Shown one piece after another: positions 46,023 through 59,208 of a stretch of DNA of 64,000 nt. Source of the DNA: Sequoia sempervirens (Eukaryota > Streptophyta > Pinopsida > Cupressales > Cupressaceae); NCBI GenBank assembly GCA_007258455.2, contig VDFB02193867.1, forward strand, positions 566,893,742-566,957,741. Direction: 5' to 3'. The translations under genes were made by a program, and so were the position numbers. The notes below the pieces were generated by a model, which was not told where the DNA came from, did not search any database, and saw only the letters and a list, made by a program, of their open reading frames with translations. Numbering within the stretch: the stretch's first letter is position 1; each line of letters starts with the position of its first letter.

Positions 46023-48369
46023 TGGTATCAGAGCTCCAGATTTGAAGATCCTTGTTCACTTTTTTGAGGATTTTTTTGCAATCCAAGGTGAACATTATTG
46101 TATTTTGTTGATTCCATTGTTGTGTGCAACCAACTGTAGGACAATGGTTAGGTTTTTCTAGAGCATCCTAGGGAACTATTTGGAATCAACCTATAGAACA
46201 ACTCACAACAAACAGAATTCGACCCCACCCATGTAGATTTTCATCTATAGCCTCAAATGATTTGCATCTACAACCTCCCATGACAGATGGTCAATGTTAT
46301 TTGACCTCTTTGAAATAGCCAACCTACACAAGTTGCACCCATGTTTGTTTTGATTATTCCTTGTGAAGGTCCATGAAGTCTTTTATGTAGGCCATGGGTG
46401 CTTAGTTGTGCAGTTTGTAATCAATGGAAATTTGCAAAAAATGAATTTTTTTTGTAGACCTTTGCATTGCTCGAAGACACAAATATTTGTGCTATTTTTT
46501 TTCCTTGATAGAACACACATTTTCAATGAAGGAGAAGTGACTCATATGCATAGGCTGCAACCACCATTTGGAGGTGCACCCCTTAATCTACAGGCTATGC
46601 CAATCTACTCTCCAATCAACAAAATATAGGGAGGTGCACCCCTTAAGCAGCCCAAAATTCCGTTGGAGGGTACGTTTGCAAGGCATGGAGGTGTGATTTG
46701 CATCATTCAAGAGGGAAAAATTAAAAAAATCCATTTACTCTATGTTCTAGAGGTGTGATTTTGAGACACTAATGCTAGAAGTAGAAGGCATCAATAGCTA
46801 CAAGAGACTTATGTGATTCATAATTTTTGTAGCTATCAAAATCATAAATTTGGTGCAATTTGTTGCATTAGTTTCTTGAAGTGCCAATTTGAAGAGGATT
46901 TTACCACAATTCATTAGCATCCTCTATGCTATATGCCTAGCATATTATTTTGGATTGTAGAAACATCTTTTCATCCATCTTAGGCAAGATTAAAAGGGAA
47001 ATTTTAGCCATCAGAGGTATGATATGTTGTTTGCAAGCCACGATCACCCCATTGCTTGTGTTGGTTCTTGCACACTGAGAGGCTACAATTTCCATCAAAG
47101 AGCATTTCATAGGAATATTTCAGTGAATATTTTCACCACTTGGTTCTTGTACACTGAGAGGCCACGATTTCCATCAAAGAGAATTTTGTAGGTAGATTTC
47201 AATGAATATTTTCACCACAATGGAGGAAGATGCAAACCTTTGTTTCTAGATGCATGCATGTTTCTATCCCTATTTTTTTGCATGCTCCTTTCTTTCTTCC
47301 TTATTGATTCTTTAAAAAATGTATGTGCTTTGTGAGCACCACATGATAAAGATTTGGGAAAATTTTGAGCTTTGTAAAAATTGAACTTATATAAAATTCC
47401 ATATGGGGGTTTCTACTTAAAGCATCTAGTATAGGTTTCTTTCATTTTACTTCTAAATAAACAAACTTGGACCATTAAAAGTTGCTAATTAACTGTCAAG
47501 CTCCACACTGTTCCTCCAATCAGCAACCAAAACTATTTTTCTACTCTAAATTCCTGTCTACATGAGATTTCAGACTTTCATACTCATGTGCTTCTAGAGT
47601 TTCTTTCTAGCAAGGTTCCTGACTACATGAGCGTCTAGAGTTGCATCCTCATGTGCTTCCAGAGTTTCTTTCTAATAGGAAAATATTGAGCATTGGATAA
47701 ACAATGGCATCATCCCTAACTGAGTGCATCTTTGTAGTTCTTCAGTAATTGCAACTTTCTTCTTTAGTTTGAATAAATCATTAGGATACTAATATTTAAT
47801 CTTTTGGATTCAACTGTGTCAATTTTTTTGTCGACATTTTTTATCACACTCAGTGATCCAACATCAAGAAGAGGAAAAAAATGAGATGAGATTGCAGAAC
47901 AAGTATTAATAAAGGGTAAGATGGAGGAGGAACAAAAAAGAATTAAAAAATAATAGAAAATAAATCATTAGGAGTTTTTCCACCTGGAATTTCTCCTTTT
48001 ATCTTTGTCAAAAACTAGATCACCATTGTTGGCCCACCATCTTCATTGCCTTTGTAGCTTGCTCTATATCAGTCTTCATAGGATCTTGGATTGACATCAT
48101 CGCTTTTCGACATGTGGACACATGAGCATTTTTTAGAGGCACACATCATCAGGATTTGGATTGACCCATTCTTTCGGTTTGGCTTCTCTAATCATCAATG
48201 GATCATTTTCTTCCTAAGGGGATAAATGTTGTTTGTAGGCAGTGGATCATATTCTATCTTTAGGTGTTCATCATTGGCATGGGAGCTCTTTCATTATAGG
48301 GGGATTCATATCTTCTTTTTCTTTTCCTTTATTAGTTTTTGCTTCTCCTCAGTTTTCATTCAAGGGGGG

Positions 48370-48758
48370 TGTTGGAGTAAATTAATCAATATTTACTCTA
48401 GTGCTTAATGCAAACTTAGGAAGAGATCATCTAGTTCTGATTGGAAGTGTTATTGCTTTAATTTTTCATTTCAATTAGTCAAGTGCTTCACTCTTTGTGT
48501 TGCAAACAAGATAAAGTCACTTAACTATTTCATGCATTATATTATCTCACTTCTCTCTTAGTCAGAACTCCATCATGGTCTCATATTGAGTTCGCCTGAG
48601 TCTACATAAGGATATTGAATCCTTCATTGTATTAATTCAATAATCAATAATCATTATTGTTTCACATATTTTTCTATGTAATTTCTCATTTGTGTGTGAT
48701 AGGTTTCTCTTCACAATATCATCCAAGGCTTGTGGGATCCCAATCATGGATTCTTTCA
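48370..48758 (+). repeat. 3' LTR of the 3.1-kb element
   Basis: Starts TGTTGGAG after the polypurine tract and ends GGATTCTTTCA before the AACAC duplication. Confidence 0.88.
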
Positions 48759-48763
48759 AACAC

Positions 48764-51075
48764 ATTAAAGTCTAAATAAAATAAATCATATGGAATAAGT
48801 GTCGGTTATGACATTCTACTATAAATTCTAGACATGATTAGATTCAAAAGTGACACGTGTAGAAATATTAAAAATCATAAAATTGAAGTATGTGAATTCG
48901 CTCTCAAATTTAGGTCTATAATAATTAGCAACAAAAAGACTAGTAAAAGGTTCAATTATGAAATTTCTAATATATTTAACATCACAACTATACACTAACA
49001 TTACCCACATGTGAAGGCCTTCATTTAACATTAGTACATAAAATAAATATTACCTGCACAAAGTGAAATATATTATGGAAAGAAATTTCTAATGACTACA
49101 TATATCTAGTTCATGCCACAAATATTGTTAGCAATGTTATTGTGTTGCATGTTGTTTTTGTTTAAAATAGTGGAAGCATGATGCATCAATTATATTAAGA
49201 TTGGTAACTAAACTATCAATAATAGCTTTTTAGGATAAATTACTATTAGATTTTCCAAATTATATATATTTTCTTTTGAATCATAAGTCTATCTCAAAAA
49301 TTATGTAAATATATATATATATTAGTAGATTTGTATGACAATATTTGATTATAGGTTTTTAATATAAAGTGTTATACAAATGAATATATATTAAGTTATA
49401 AAAATAACTATAATGATAGGTAAAGAATATACTAACATAAGGTTGGAGCCTACAAACATATTGTCACACAAATCATGCATCTTTATAATAGATTTAAAAG
49501 CTAAATATAGGAAATTTTTACTTAACCAACTCTTCCTTACTAAAATTAAGAAATCTAGTTAAAAAATCTATAGAAATTTAGCATAGGAAATAAAATGGAA
49601 ACACACTTGAGACAATCTTATCTTTACAACCCATTTGCCCCAATGCTTCTATCTCACCGCTAGTGTTTATCATTCTAGTCTTTTGAGTCTTCTTCAACAT
49701 TCTCTTGTCCATGAACTCAAAATAGAGAGCCAAAATTTTACACAATTGATAAACAAAATTAGCTACAACTATATAAAAATATAAAGTAATTTTCTATTTT
49801 ATTTTAAATTAATTAATTATAACTATAAAAAAATTACATCTAAATTTAAATTTCAGAATAATTAAATAAGAGCACAAAACAATATATATATATATATAAA
49901 CAAGTAGGGAAATTGTTAGAGAATATAAACAATATCTAAGTCCCTCTATTATCTAATGCATTTATAATGAAATGGTTTACATTACATAACACATTCTAAA
50001 AGTACCATGATTCATGAAATACAAATTAGAAAAGTGAGTACCTCCTCTTATTCTTTTTAATTTGTTTTCTATGGTCTTATATTCATATTGTCTTATAAAT
50101 ATTGAAGCATACACACAAGTTTAAAGGAGATCTTGAAAATTTTGGCTAATGTGAGAAAGGAGAAGGAAGATATAGTGATATAGATTATCATTACTAGCAT
50201 TATTAATCTCATCCAAAATGAAGGCCATGTCAAAAAGAATTGTAAATAGTTTGCTACCCAAAATTTTTGTTGAAGTCTCTTAATTTTTTGGTTACTAAGT
50301 TATGTGTTGTTAAAATTGGTTAGTTATGAGTCTTAAGGGAAAGAATTTCTTAAAAATGTAAAATATTTTAAGTTTTTTCCTTTCTTGTTAGCATTTTTAA
50401 TCTTTTTCGAATTTGATTGGATAGTCATTAAGTATGAGAACTTTAGAAATTGTGAAACTTAACTTTTATTGTAAACTTTGTGAGTTCACAAATTATGTTT
50501 TTTTTTTATTTCTTTCATTGTAAAGTTTATGATTTCATGATCCTTTCAAAAATGAAAAAAAAATCTTATTATTGATATTTTTTTTGTGTGTTTACTAACT
50601 TTTTTTCCAATAAGTGTCCTTCCTTTGTTGTTATAAAGTTATTTAATTCATTAATTTTGTTAATTTTTGACATTTCTTTTTTAAAGAGTTGAAGTTTTTA
50701 GTTTTGGTAAGTTCACAAGTTCATGAACTCCTTGGAAGTTCAAAACAGTTGGAGAATATGGTGAAAAGTTTCAAATTCTTCAATGTTTGTATTTTCGTAA
50801 ACTCTATCAGTTCACAAACTTTATAGAGAGGTGATAAAGTTTTAGATTTTTCAAAAAATGTAACAATTATCAATTTTCTTTGAAATGATGGTATACTAAG
50901 GGATTTTTGGTCCACCTATCATTGTCTCATTTTCAAACTATAGGGAACTAATTTCATAACCTATTATTATTGTTCCCAACTACACTTTGCTACTATTACT
51001 TCATTTTAGTACTAATAATTCAGCCTATGTTCTTTTCCATTTTTAAGGGTGACAGATGTGTTGATCTATATATTT
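48764..51075. other. AT-rich DNA, no gene recognised
   Basis: Between about 50440 and 50830 the words GTGAGTTCACAAA, AAGTTCACAAGTTC and CAGTTCACAAAC recur, a weak dispersed repeat. No coding signal was seen. Confidence 0.45.
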
Positions 51076-52214
51076 TGTAAGGAAATCTTAAGGTGCAGAA
51101 AAAAAATCTCCTAATGCCAAAACTCAGAGAAGAATGCAGATATGACTTTAAATTTTTCAATTGTAGTTCAATAAGATACACATGAAAAGAATAAAAGAAA
51201 AGAGAAATGGACACATACAATTAGACTCCAGATTTACATGGGAAAACCCTTATGGGAGAAAAACCCACCACACCAAGTAAAGTCTCTTTGTATTATAGTA
51301 AGCAAAATTACATACAAAGATCAAACTTCACTTTTAGATGTCAAATTTACAATAGCAACATTTCCCAGATCAACCTTATACAAAACATCACTATTATAAT
51401 GCTCTTCTATAGCATACAATGAAAAACAAACACTCAGAAAAATCCTCTGCTTAATCAATCAAAAAATCTCTTTCTCAATCCAAACTATTCATAATTTTTA
51501 CAAGTGGTTTGTTCATTTCCCACAAGAGAACAGTCACAATAGTTCAACTACCAATTGGTTTGCATTCTTCTCCTCTCATTGGTTCAAGAAAAACCACATA
51601 GGACAGTCATTTGGTCAAATGATTCTCAAATGTATCACTTCTCGGTGAGGCAACAAAATGTGTATCACTGATGCCAAACTGTCCATTAACCATCACATGC
51701 TCCACATCCTTCTACCAGTCTATCACTTAGACTTGATGAAGTCTCCCTGACCACAGGACCATTGGCATGACCAATGCTATCAGTAACAAACTGAAATATT
51801 ATACTGATAGTTCAAGTCTCCCTGATGTCCCAAAGAACATCAAGATCGCGTACATCGGCAAGAGTCACACCAACTTTCATTAGGAGAAGATCTATCAGCA
51901 AGATTAATACTATCGACATCATATTAGAAAGTCTCATCGACAAACCAAGTCACCCCAATCACCTCATCACTAAGAGTCTCCTCGATGATCTCCTTTGGCA
52001 AGACATCTACCATTGGAATGAGTTTCGAATCTCACTTCGACAATTCAAGTCATACTGATGACTTTCATAAGCAAGACAGATCCAAGGTCACACCGATCTG
52101 ATCCCTTCAAGACTTTAGAACAAAACTGCTTATTGACAAGACATTCCAAAGGTCTCACCAAATTTTCTCTTTCAGGAGTTCCATGTTATTAAGCTTGAGG
52201 CACTTTTTCCAACA
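51076..52214 (-). repeat. 3' LTR of the copia element
   Basis: Direct repeat of 60079-61211 with moderate divergence. A polypurine tract (minus strand AAGTGGGAGAT, about 52215-52226) adjoins it. Confidence 0.9.
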
Positions 52215-52229
52215 ATCTCCCACTTGACG

Positions 52230-54563
52230 AAGATCTTACTGACACCTCCAGAGCATAACAAAACTATTGAAATTCATGGGCACCAAGGCCCATCAAACTA
52301 GCACACCACCTGTACTTGTCTGTGCTCACTGGTTTCATTAATGCATCTGCACAAATTTTTAGAGTATCCACTTTTTCTAAAGAGACCTTTCCATCCTCCA
52401 CCATATCTCATATAAAGTGATACTGCACATCAATATATTTTATCCTGGCATGGAAAGTAGGATTTTTTCCAGAAAAAGAGCACTCTGATTGACATAGTAA
52501 GTTGTAATTTTCCCTACATCAAACCCAATGCTATAACACAAAAATTTTAACTAGATTGCTTCTTTACAGGTGTGTGTAGCTGCCATGTATTCTGCCTCTA
52601 TAGTGGATAAAGAGACTACAACCTGCTACTTACTCATCCAACTAAGTGCACCACCATTCATCATGAATATATATCCATTATTGGATCTTCTGATGTCAAT
52701 GTCCCCTGCCCAATTAGGGTCCACATACCCATGAATGCTGGGACTCCTATGTGATTCAATTGAATTTCCATGGTAAAAAAAAGCATATTTTGAAGTTCCC
52801 TTTAGATATCTAAACACTCTTTTCATAGCATCCTAGTGTGTCCTTCCAGGATTCGCCATAAAATGACTAAGTACTCCCACTACTTGGGGAATGTCTAGCC
52901 TTGTATAGACCGTTGCATACATTTAATTGCCAACTACACTAGCATAATGCACTTTGGTCATGTCCTCCATCTTATTAGGAGATTTTGGACAATCTTCAAT
53001 AAATAGCTTCGTTCCCTACAAAACTGGAACACTTAGTTGCTTGCAATCAGTCATACAAAATCTCTCCAAAACAATGTTAATATACTTACTCTAGCTGAGC
53101 CAAAGTTTTCTACTCTTTTTGTCCCTAGTTATTTCTATTCCTAGAATATACCTAGCTGCACCAAGATCTTTCATTTCAAACTTTGCATACAACTGAGATT
53201 TTAGATCAAAAATCATTAACTTACTATTGCCTATGAACAACATATCATCAACATAAAGAGCAATAATAAGAACATGATCATTTTCAGCTTTGAAGTACAC
53301 ACAATGATCATATTTTTATCTTACAAATCCCAATGAAAAAATAAACATGTCAAATTTCTGGTACCACATTCTAGGAGATTGTTTTAATCCATAAAGAGAT
53401 TTTTTCAACTTGAAAACTATATTTTCTTTACCTTTTTCCACAAAGTACTCAGACTGGGACATATAAATTTCTTCTTCAATATCACCATGAAGAAATGTTG
53501 TCTTCACATCCATCTATTCAATCTCTATGTCATATGTTGCTGCAAGTGACAAAAGAAATCTGATAGATGTCAACTTAGCTACATGAGAAAAAATTTCTCC
53601 ATAATCAATTCCCTCTACCTAGGAATAACCCTTCACAACCAACCTCGCCTTATACTTTTCAACACTGCCATCCAGTCCTTTTTTTTTTTAATACCCATTT
53701 GTAGCCAACAACTTTTCTACCTTCGGGTAAGGGAACCAAACTCCAAGTGTCATTCTTTTCTAATGATGAAATTTCTTCATTCATGGCTTCCAACCAAGAG
53801 TTTGAATTAGGCATTCTAATTGCCTCTTTGAAAATCCTAGGCTCATTAGTGCTTGAAATTAAAGCGTAGGCCCAAGTAGAATCTAACATAGAGAACCCAT
53901 ACCTATCAGGTTTCTTTTCTTCACATGTTGACCTCCTCATGGCTTGAGGTTGAGGTTGTTCTTCTTCTTCATAACTCTAAAAACTACTTGAGATCTCCTC
54001 AGTTTCAGGTACATTTTGAATTTTGAATTCCTCTTTATCTGGTGTCGAAGGAATTTCAACTACATCCTTTTTATTTTCTAATTTTGTCTCTAACTACAGA
54101 TCCAAAGTAGAAGGGTTCAAGTCATGAAAAATAACACTTTTGTTGTACAACACCTTCATTGTATCAGGATTCCAAAGCTTGTATCCTTTTCTGCTAGCAC
54201 TATAGCCAATAAAAATACATTTAACAACTTTGTTTTCCAATTTAGATCTCTTTTCATTTGGCACATATGCATATGCCTCATAGCCAAAGACTTGAATGTG
54301 TCTCAAAGAGGGCTTCTTTCTAGACCATGCTTCCAAAGGTGTTTTCTCAACAAGAGCAGAATTTAGAGAATGATTTATTAAATAACTTGATGCTGCAACT
54401 GCCTTAGCCCAGAACTTCTCCTCCAAGCCAACACTACTCAGCATACTTTGTGCTTTTCCATCACTGCCCTGTTGAACCTTTCAACAACTCCATTTTAATG
54501 TGGAGTGTAGGGTGTAGTTTTATGTCTTTTAATTCCATGATCTTTACAGTACCTTTCAAACTC
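52230..54563 (-). pseudogene. Copia integrase C-terminal half, reverse transcriptase and RNase H
   Basis: Immediately past the solo LTR the frame resumes with NEFERYC and TTPYTPHxNGVVERFN (third integrase catalytic Glu; the Gln codon is TAA). The integrase C-terminal segment with ASSYLINHSLNSAL and EAYAYVPNEKRSKL follows. Reverse transcriptase (RVT_2) begins near 53850 with SWLEAMNEEISSLEKNDTW. It includes MDVKTTFLHGDIEEEIYM, QSPRMWYQKFD and the active site LYVDDML (about 53240). RNase H shows FRYLKGT, STIEAEYMAA and FLCYSIGF, ending near 52300. Stops punctuate it, for example after YS, IE, SK and EAI. Confidence 0.9.
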
Positions 54564-55346
54564 ATTAGTGTTGGAGTTAAAATGACACTAAGAGGGGGGG
54601 TGAATCAGTGTCTACACTTTTTCAACTTCGACCAAAATTTTTTAATCTGATTTCCTTTTCTTTCAACAAAAGAGTAGAGTAATCACTTTTGAAAGCACAA
54701 AGATATGACAACATTAACTCAGCCTATTAGGCAACTTATGAAAATATGATTTGAGTGAGATATATTGCATTTGTCAAAACATAGCTCAAATTTGATATCA
54801 ATATTACTCTAATTAAAGCATTCATGAGTTGAATGCAATCATTCATAAACAAAATTGAGAACAGTAATAATCCCAACAGTGAACTAAAACAACAACACAG
54901 AAAAGCAGTGAGCACATAGAAGAATAAAGAGACAAAAGATTTGTTGAGTGGAAAACCCTCTTGGGGTAGAAAAAGCACTCCTAAACTGCCATACTAGCTT
55001 AATCCTTTTTAATCAACTATTCACAATGCCTTATAGGCTAATTTCTGAGCACCAACTCAAGGAGCACCAACCCCTCAATTTGAAACGCCAATTTCAAGGA
55101 GCAACAACCCCTCGTTTAGAGATATCTATCTCAAGGAGCACCAACCCCTCAAAATATTTTTAGAACAAAAATAAATATATCAGAGGATCTCTCTATTTTC
55201 AGTTAAGCTCATAACTCTTTGCTTCTAATACCCTAAGAATCCAACTCTTGTATTACAGAGTTTTCCAATACATCTCTTGATATGGCCAAAATAACTATCT
55301 CTCAGAATTACTAGCCAACAACACCTTCACTATTTTCAACACTGGT

Positions 55347-55355
55347 TTTTATATA
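55347..55355 (-). promoter_or_regulatory. TATA box of the solo LTR
   Basis: TATATAAAA on the minus strand, about 780 bases before the LTR 3' end. It is the best TATA candidate in the LTR and supports minus orientation. Confidence 0.45.
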
Positions 55356-55689
55356 CATTTCAAGTATGTCTATTATCAAGAAATCTTCAACAAGCATTTT
55401 TCACAAGATTCTAAAACTCTCTTGCTATTTTTAGAATCTGAAGCTGGATAATGATGATCTGTAGATGATGGTAAAAATTAGAGTAATGCATATCCATGAG
55501 AGCTTTAATTTCTGCGTTGAGTCAGGATATTTCAAATTGTAACTGAAATATTTTCATCAAAGCCATGACTACCCTCAATAGAAAATCATAACCTCTAAAA
55601 TTTTAGAGAATATTTTCCAAAGATTCGATGCCAACCAAAGATGTCACATGCAACTATACTTAGAAAAATCCATGCCGACCAAAGTGTAT

Positions 55690-57200
55690 GAGACTTTGTT
55701 TAATCATTTGCTGAGACAATAGTCCCCACGTGTTCTTTGTGATTAGCTGTGACCTTATGCGAGCTGCATTTCCTTTTGTCCCTGTGTGTTGCCATTCCCT
55801 TTTTCCATCGGGGAGAAACCATATCGAAGATCTTTATGTTTCCCTAAGATCACATTTATGTTATTCAAAGTGAAACAGTCGCTGAGACATCCACCAGTTA
55901 TGTCGAAGGAAATTCAATCGTTAATCATACTTTGGTTCCTTCTGTTTCACCGTGAACTTTCCTTATCAGGTAGACCTTATAGAGAATTCACTTTTTTTTT
56001 TCCGAAAGCCCCGAGCTCACAATAGATCACCAAGACATTAATGTTCTCGCACCGACATAAACCTTTTGTATTATGTACTTTGCTATAAAATTATGATATC
56101 GGGGAGACCTCTTGTAGAGCACACCATGTCTTTTCAAAAGTCACCAATTCATCCAGTGTCACTGAGACAAATCAATACCTATGCCGAAGGAAACTTTATC
56201 ATTTCCAAGTCGCCAAGACAATACATAGTCAAGGAGACACTATATAGATTGCTCTATGTTTCACCGATACTCCCATTTGATACACATTGGTCGCCGACAC
56301 ACATGGTTTTTCTTGTCAATGAGTCCATCTATACTATACATGTCGCTAAGACTTCAAACCATCAGGGAGACATCTTGTAGATCAGACTTTATTTCACTGG
56401 AAGACATCCTTTCATCTTCCTTCACTAAGACAATGCATAGTCGGGGTGAATTCTTGTAGAGCATTATGTCTTACCGAAAGCCCACGTGATCATACCTATC
56501 ACTGTGACATATCACTCTTGGGGAGACCTCATATAGATATACTTCGTTATACCGAAACACCCTGAATACACACCTGTTCGCCGAGACTTCTAGAAAGTCC
56601 TGTCGATATGCAATTCTCCAACGACAGTTGGTGTGACATTGCACATCCGTTATGACTTCATGCCAAAAGAAAAATGTCTAGCCGAAGTGAAACCCTAGAT
56701 GTGATGTCGGCGAGACAAAACCACTTCGCTAAGATCTATTCTGATACCGCATAGCACTGCCGATGAACCTCCATATGCACTAGTTAGGGAGACATTTCAA
56801 GGTCGATGAGACACTACCCCGATAACAAAACTCCTTCTGATAAGTTCATCATTGGTCGCTGAAACCATGTGAATGTCTCGCCGATAGATGTCGACATGCA
56901 TATGGTTGATGAGACATAACAATTTCACTGTGACCTCAGACTGACGCCTTTGCCGATGTGTTTCCATTTAATCTCCGATTGGTGTGACATACTAATTTCA
57001 TTGTGACCACATGCCGATTGTATTACTTATGCCGATATGATCCCTTTGTGTCACCGAAACAGAAGAGAAGTCTTGCTGAAAGTTTCCTCGAGATGGATCC
57101 CAATCGCTATGACATCAAATAAGTCTTGCCGATAGGAAAAACAGACTTATACAAGCAGAAAAACAATATGGATCAGGAAGACCCTGCCATTCTCACACCG
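55690..57200. repeat. Dense array of a degenerate GTCGCCGAGAC motif
   Basis: Variants such as GTCGCTGAGAC, ATCGGGGAGAC, GTCGCCAAGAC, TTCACCGATAC, TTCGCCGAGAC and CATCAGGGAGAC occur every 20-45 bases for about 1.5 kb. The motif is retained although the sequence between copies is unrelated, so it is not a simple tandem repeat. Confidence 0.7.
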
Positions 57201-57465
57201 ATATGTTCTTTTTTTGTCACTGAAACAATGATAAAAAAGATAACCTGAGACTGCATGAAGCTCAAGCTGAACAATACCAAAGGATATTAGAATTTTGAAT
57301 GTAAACTGTCCACAGAATGCCAAGACAAGTAAACCATATAGACAAAAACTATATCAAGATAAAACATGAGGAACCAAACTGAAACTGTCAACAAGTAGAA
57401 TCAATAGAAAGGGATTTTGTCATCAAGGACAAACCATATGATCACAACTGAGATCCAACAATTAG

Positions 57466-58422
57466 AACAAAACTCACCACCATTGTCAGTCCTTAAATAT
57501 TTTATTTTTCTTCCAATATGATTTTTCACAAGGTTTTTAAATTCCTTAAAACAACTGAATACTTCTGACTTACTTTTCAAAAAATAAACAAATTCCCTTC
57601 TTGAATTATCATCAATAAACGATACATAATATCTTGATTTAGACAAAGAGGGAACATTTACTGGACCAAAAAAATTAGAATGTATGTAATCAAGTAAACC
57701 AGAAGATTTATAAGGACTGGAGTAAAATGAAACATGGTGCTACTTACATATATACAATGTTCACAAAATTCAAATTCAAGGTTACAGTCATCAATCCCTT
57801 CAACTAGGTTTTTATTTTTAAAAGTTTTTAAATTTTTTTCTCCAATATGGTCAAGCCTATGATGCCAGAGCATAGTCTTTTCTGCTGGAAGTTTAACTTC
57901 CATAGAGTTTGCACTATCAGGAACTTTTTTCTCCTCTCCACGAGTAGCCTTTTGTGACTTTGCAGAGACACTGTTACATTGAACAACAAGTGCATCTAAC
58001 TTATACAAAGTACCAATACGATCACCCCTAGCCAACACCATTGAACTTCTAGTCATTTTACAGCCATTTCTAGAGAATGTGACTTGCACTCCAACATCAT
58101 TCAACTTACTAACATAAAGTAAATTTTGAGCCAAACCTTGTATATGCACTAATTACATCATTGATTCCCTTAATTCTTCCATCAGGGAATTGAATTATGA
58201 CTCTTCCACAACCAACTATTTCCAGAGATGAATTTCCTGCCAAATACACCCTTCCACCATCATATTTTCCATACTTAGTGAACCAGTCTCTATGAGATGT
58301 CATGTGGAAAGATGCTCCAGAATTAATCAGCCAAACATCATCTGATGCCTGAGTTGCCAAGGCTGCAATGAAGCCATTTGCACCGCTCTAAGAAGAATCA
58401 TTGTCAGAATAATTCTTCTTAT
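57466..58422 (-). pseudogene. Copia protease, GAG-pre-integrase and N-terminal integrase core
   Basis: The protease shows VWLINSGASFHMT: the catalytic Asp of D-S/T-G is Asn here (GAT to AAT), which abolishes activity. GAG-pre-integrase follows with WHHRLDHIGEKNL and CEHC (HHCC zinc site). A frameshift at about 57740 then moves the frame to YYVSFIDDNSR and LRTDNGGEF, the first two catalytic Asp regions of the integrase DDE core. The frame is cut at 57465 by the solo LTR, whose target duplication ATTAG lies here. Confidence 0.88.
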
Positions 58423-59208
58423 GGGTATGTGCAGGATCATGATGGGCCAAAACGTGGCAATATGATGGGTATGTGGCTGACGGATTTTTTTTAACCCAAA
58501 ATTGATGAAATGAAAAGGGTTTTTAAAGGAGATTCTCAGCACTCCACCAATATAAATTATGCTTTACTTTGAATTTAATAAGTGATTATGATTTATTTTC
58601 TATTCAAATTATGAATAAAGTTTTGATTGATAGACTGATTGAAAAACATCTATAGCTCTCAAACGATGTCACATTTTTTGAATCCAAAACATGTGTCACA
58701 TTCTATGATTTGCATACTATAGGATTAAAAAAAGAAAATTTGAATTTAATGAAGTTTTGACCAAGTTAAGGTGGTCAGAGATACAAGATTTTTATATTTT
58801 TTAAAAGTTGTAGTAAAAAAATCATAATTAATTATTTACTTTTAAAAAAATTATAAAAAAATATGCATCACATTGGGACATGAGTCCTCTACTTATATCT
58901 GAAATATTATAAAAAATAATTATCATTTTATTGTGGTTAGGGTGGTCAGATAGACACATCTTATTTTTTCCCTACAATTTAAGTACTATTGCATTGAAAT
59001 TTCAAATTTTCACCAAATAGATTTTTTTTGTAAACAAACCTAGTAGTTTAGAAATGAAATTCAATTTTCTACAAATTCTATTCTTACATATTTTTAAAAT
59101 AATATAGATAAATTATTCACATTTTTATGTCAAGTTGCATAACTCTAATTTTTCTAATTTTTTTGCCACTTAAGGGCCTGTTTTTCGATGATGATCCTGC
59201 ACATACCC
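58423..59208. mobile_element. Terminal-inverted-repeat element, copy 3, inserted in copia Gag
   Basis: Perfect 18-bp inverted repeats GGGTATGTGCAGGATCAT bound 786 bp of AT-rich non-coding DNA. TTCTTCTT occurs on both sides (58413-58420 and 59209-59216), with two extra bases (AT) at the left. This may be an 8-bp target duplication, although the site is a simple TTC repeat. The host reading frame (Lys-rich region after the zinc knuckle) gives a clean empty site. Orientation is opposite to copies 1 and 2. Confidence 0.85.

Larger units (their letters stand above)
45618..48758 (+). mobile_element. Non-autonomous LTR retrotransposon, 3.1 kb, no coding capacity
   Basis: LTRs of 405 bp (45618-46022) and 389 bp (48370-48758) share about 390 alignable bases. 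The target duplication AACAC is exact (45613-45617 and 48759-48763). The primer site TGGTATCAGAGC (46023-46034) abuts the 5' LTR, and polypurine tract CAAGGGGGG (48361-48369) abuts the 3' LTR. The LTR start TGTTGGAG (mutated to TATTGGAG at the left) and LTR length suit copia. The 2.35-kb interior has no gag or pol motif, so it was mobilised in trans. A 79-bp tandem duplication lies at about 47063-47220. The 88-codon frame at 46363-46629 is not recognisable. Confidence 0.88.
54569..57460 (-). mobile_element. Solo LTR, 2.9 kb, inserted in the copia integrase gene
   Basis: It starts TGTTGGAGTT and ends GATCCAACA on the plus strand, with exact target duplication ATTAG at 54564-54568 and 57461-57465. 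No direct repeats occur at its ends and no interior coding is seen, so it is a single LTR left by recombination. Orientation is probably minus: the minus strand ends with the CACCCCCCCTCTTAGTGTCA-type terminus common in plant LTRs, and has TATATAAAA (complement of 55347-55355) upstream of it. Its 5' half carries a dense array of a CG-containing motif (55690-57200). Confidence 0.88.
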
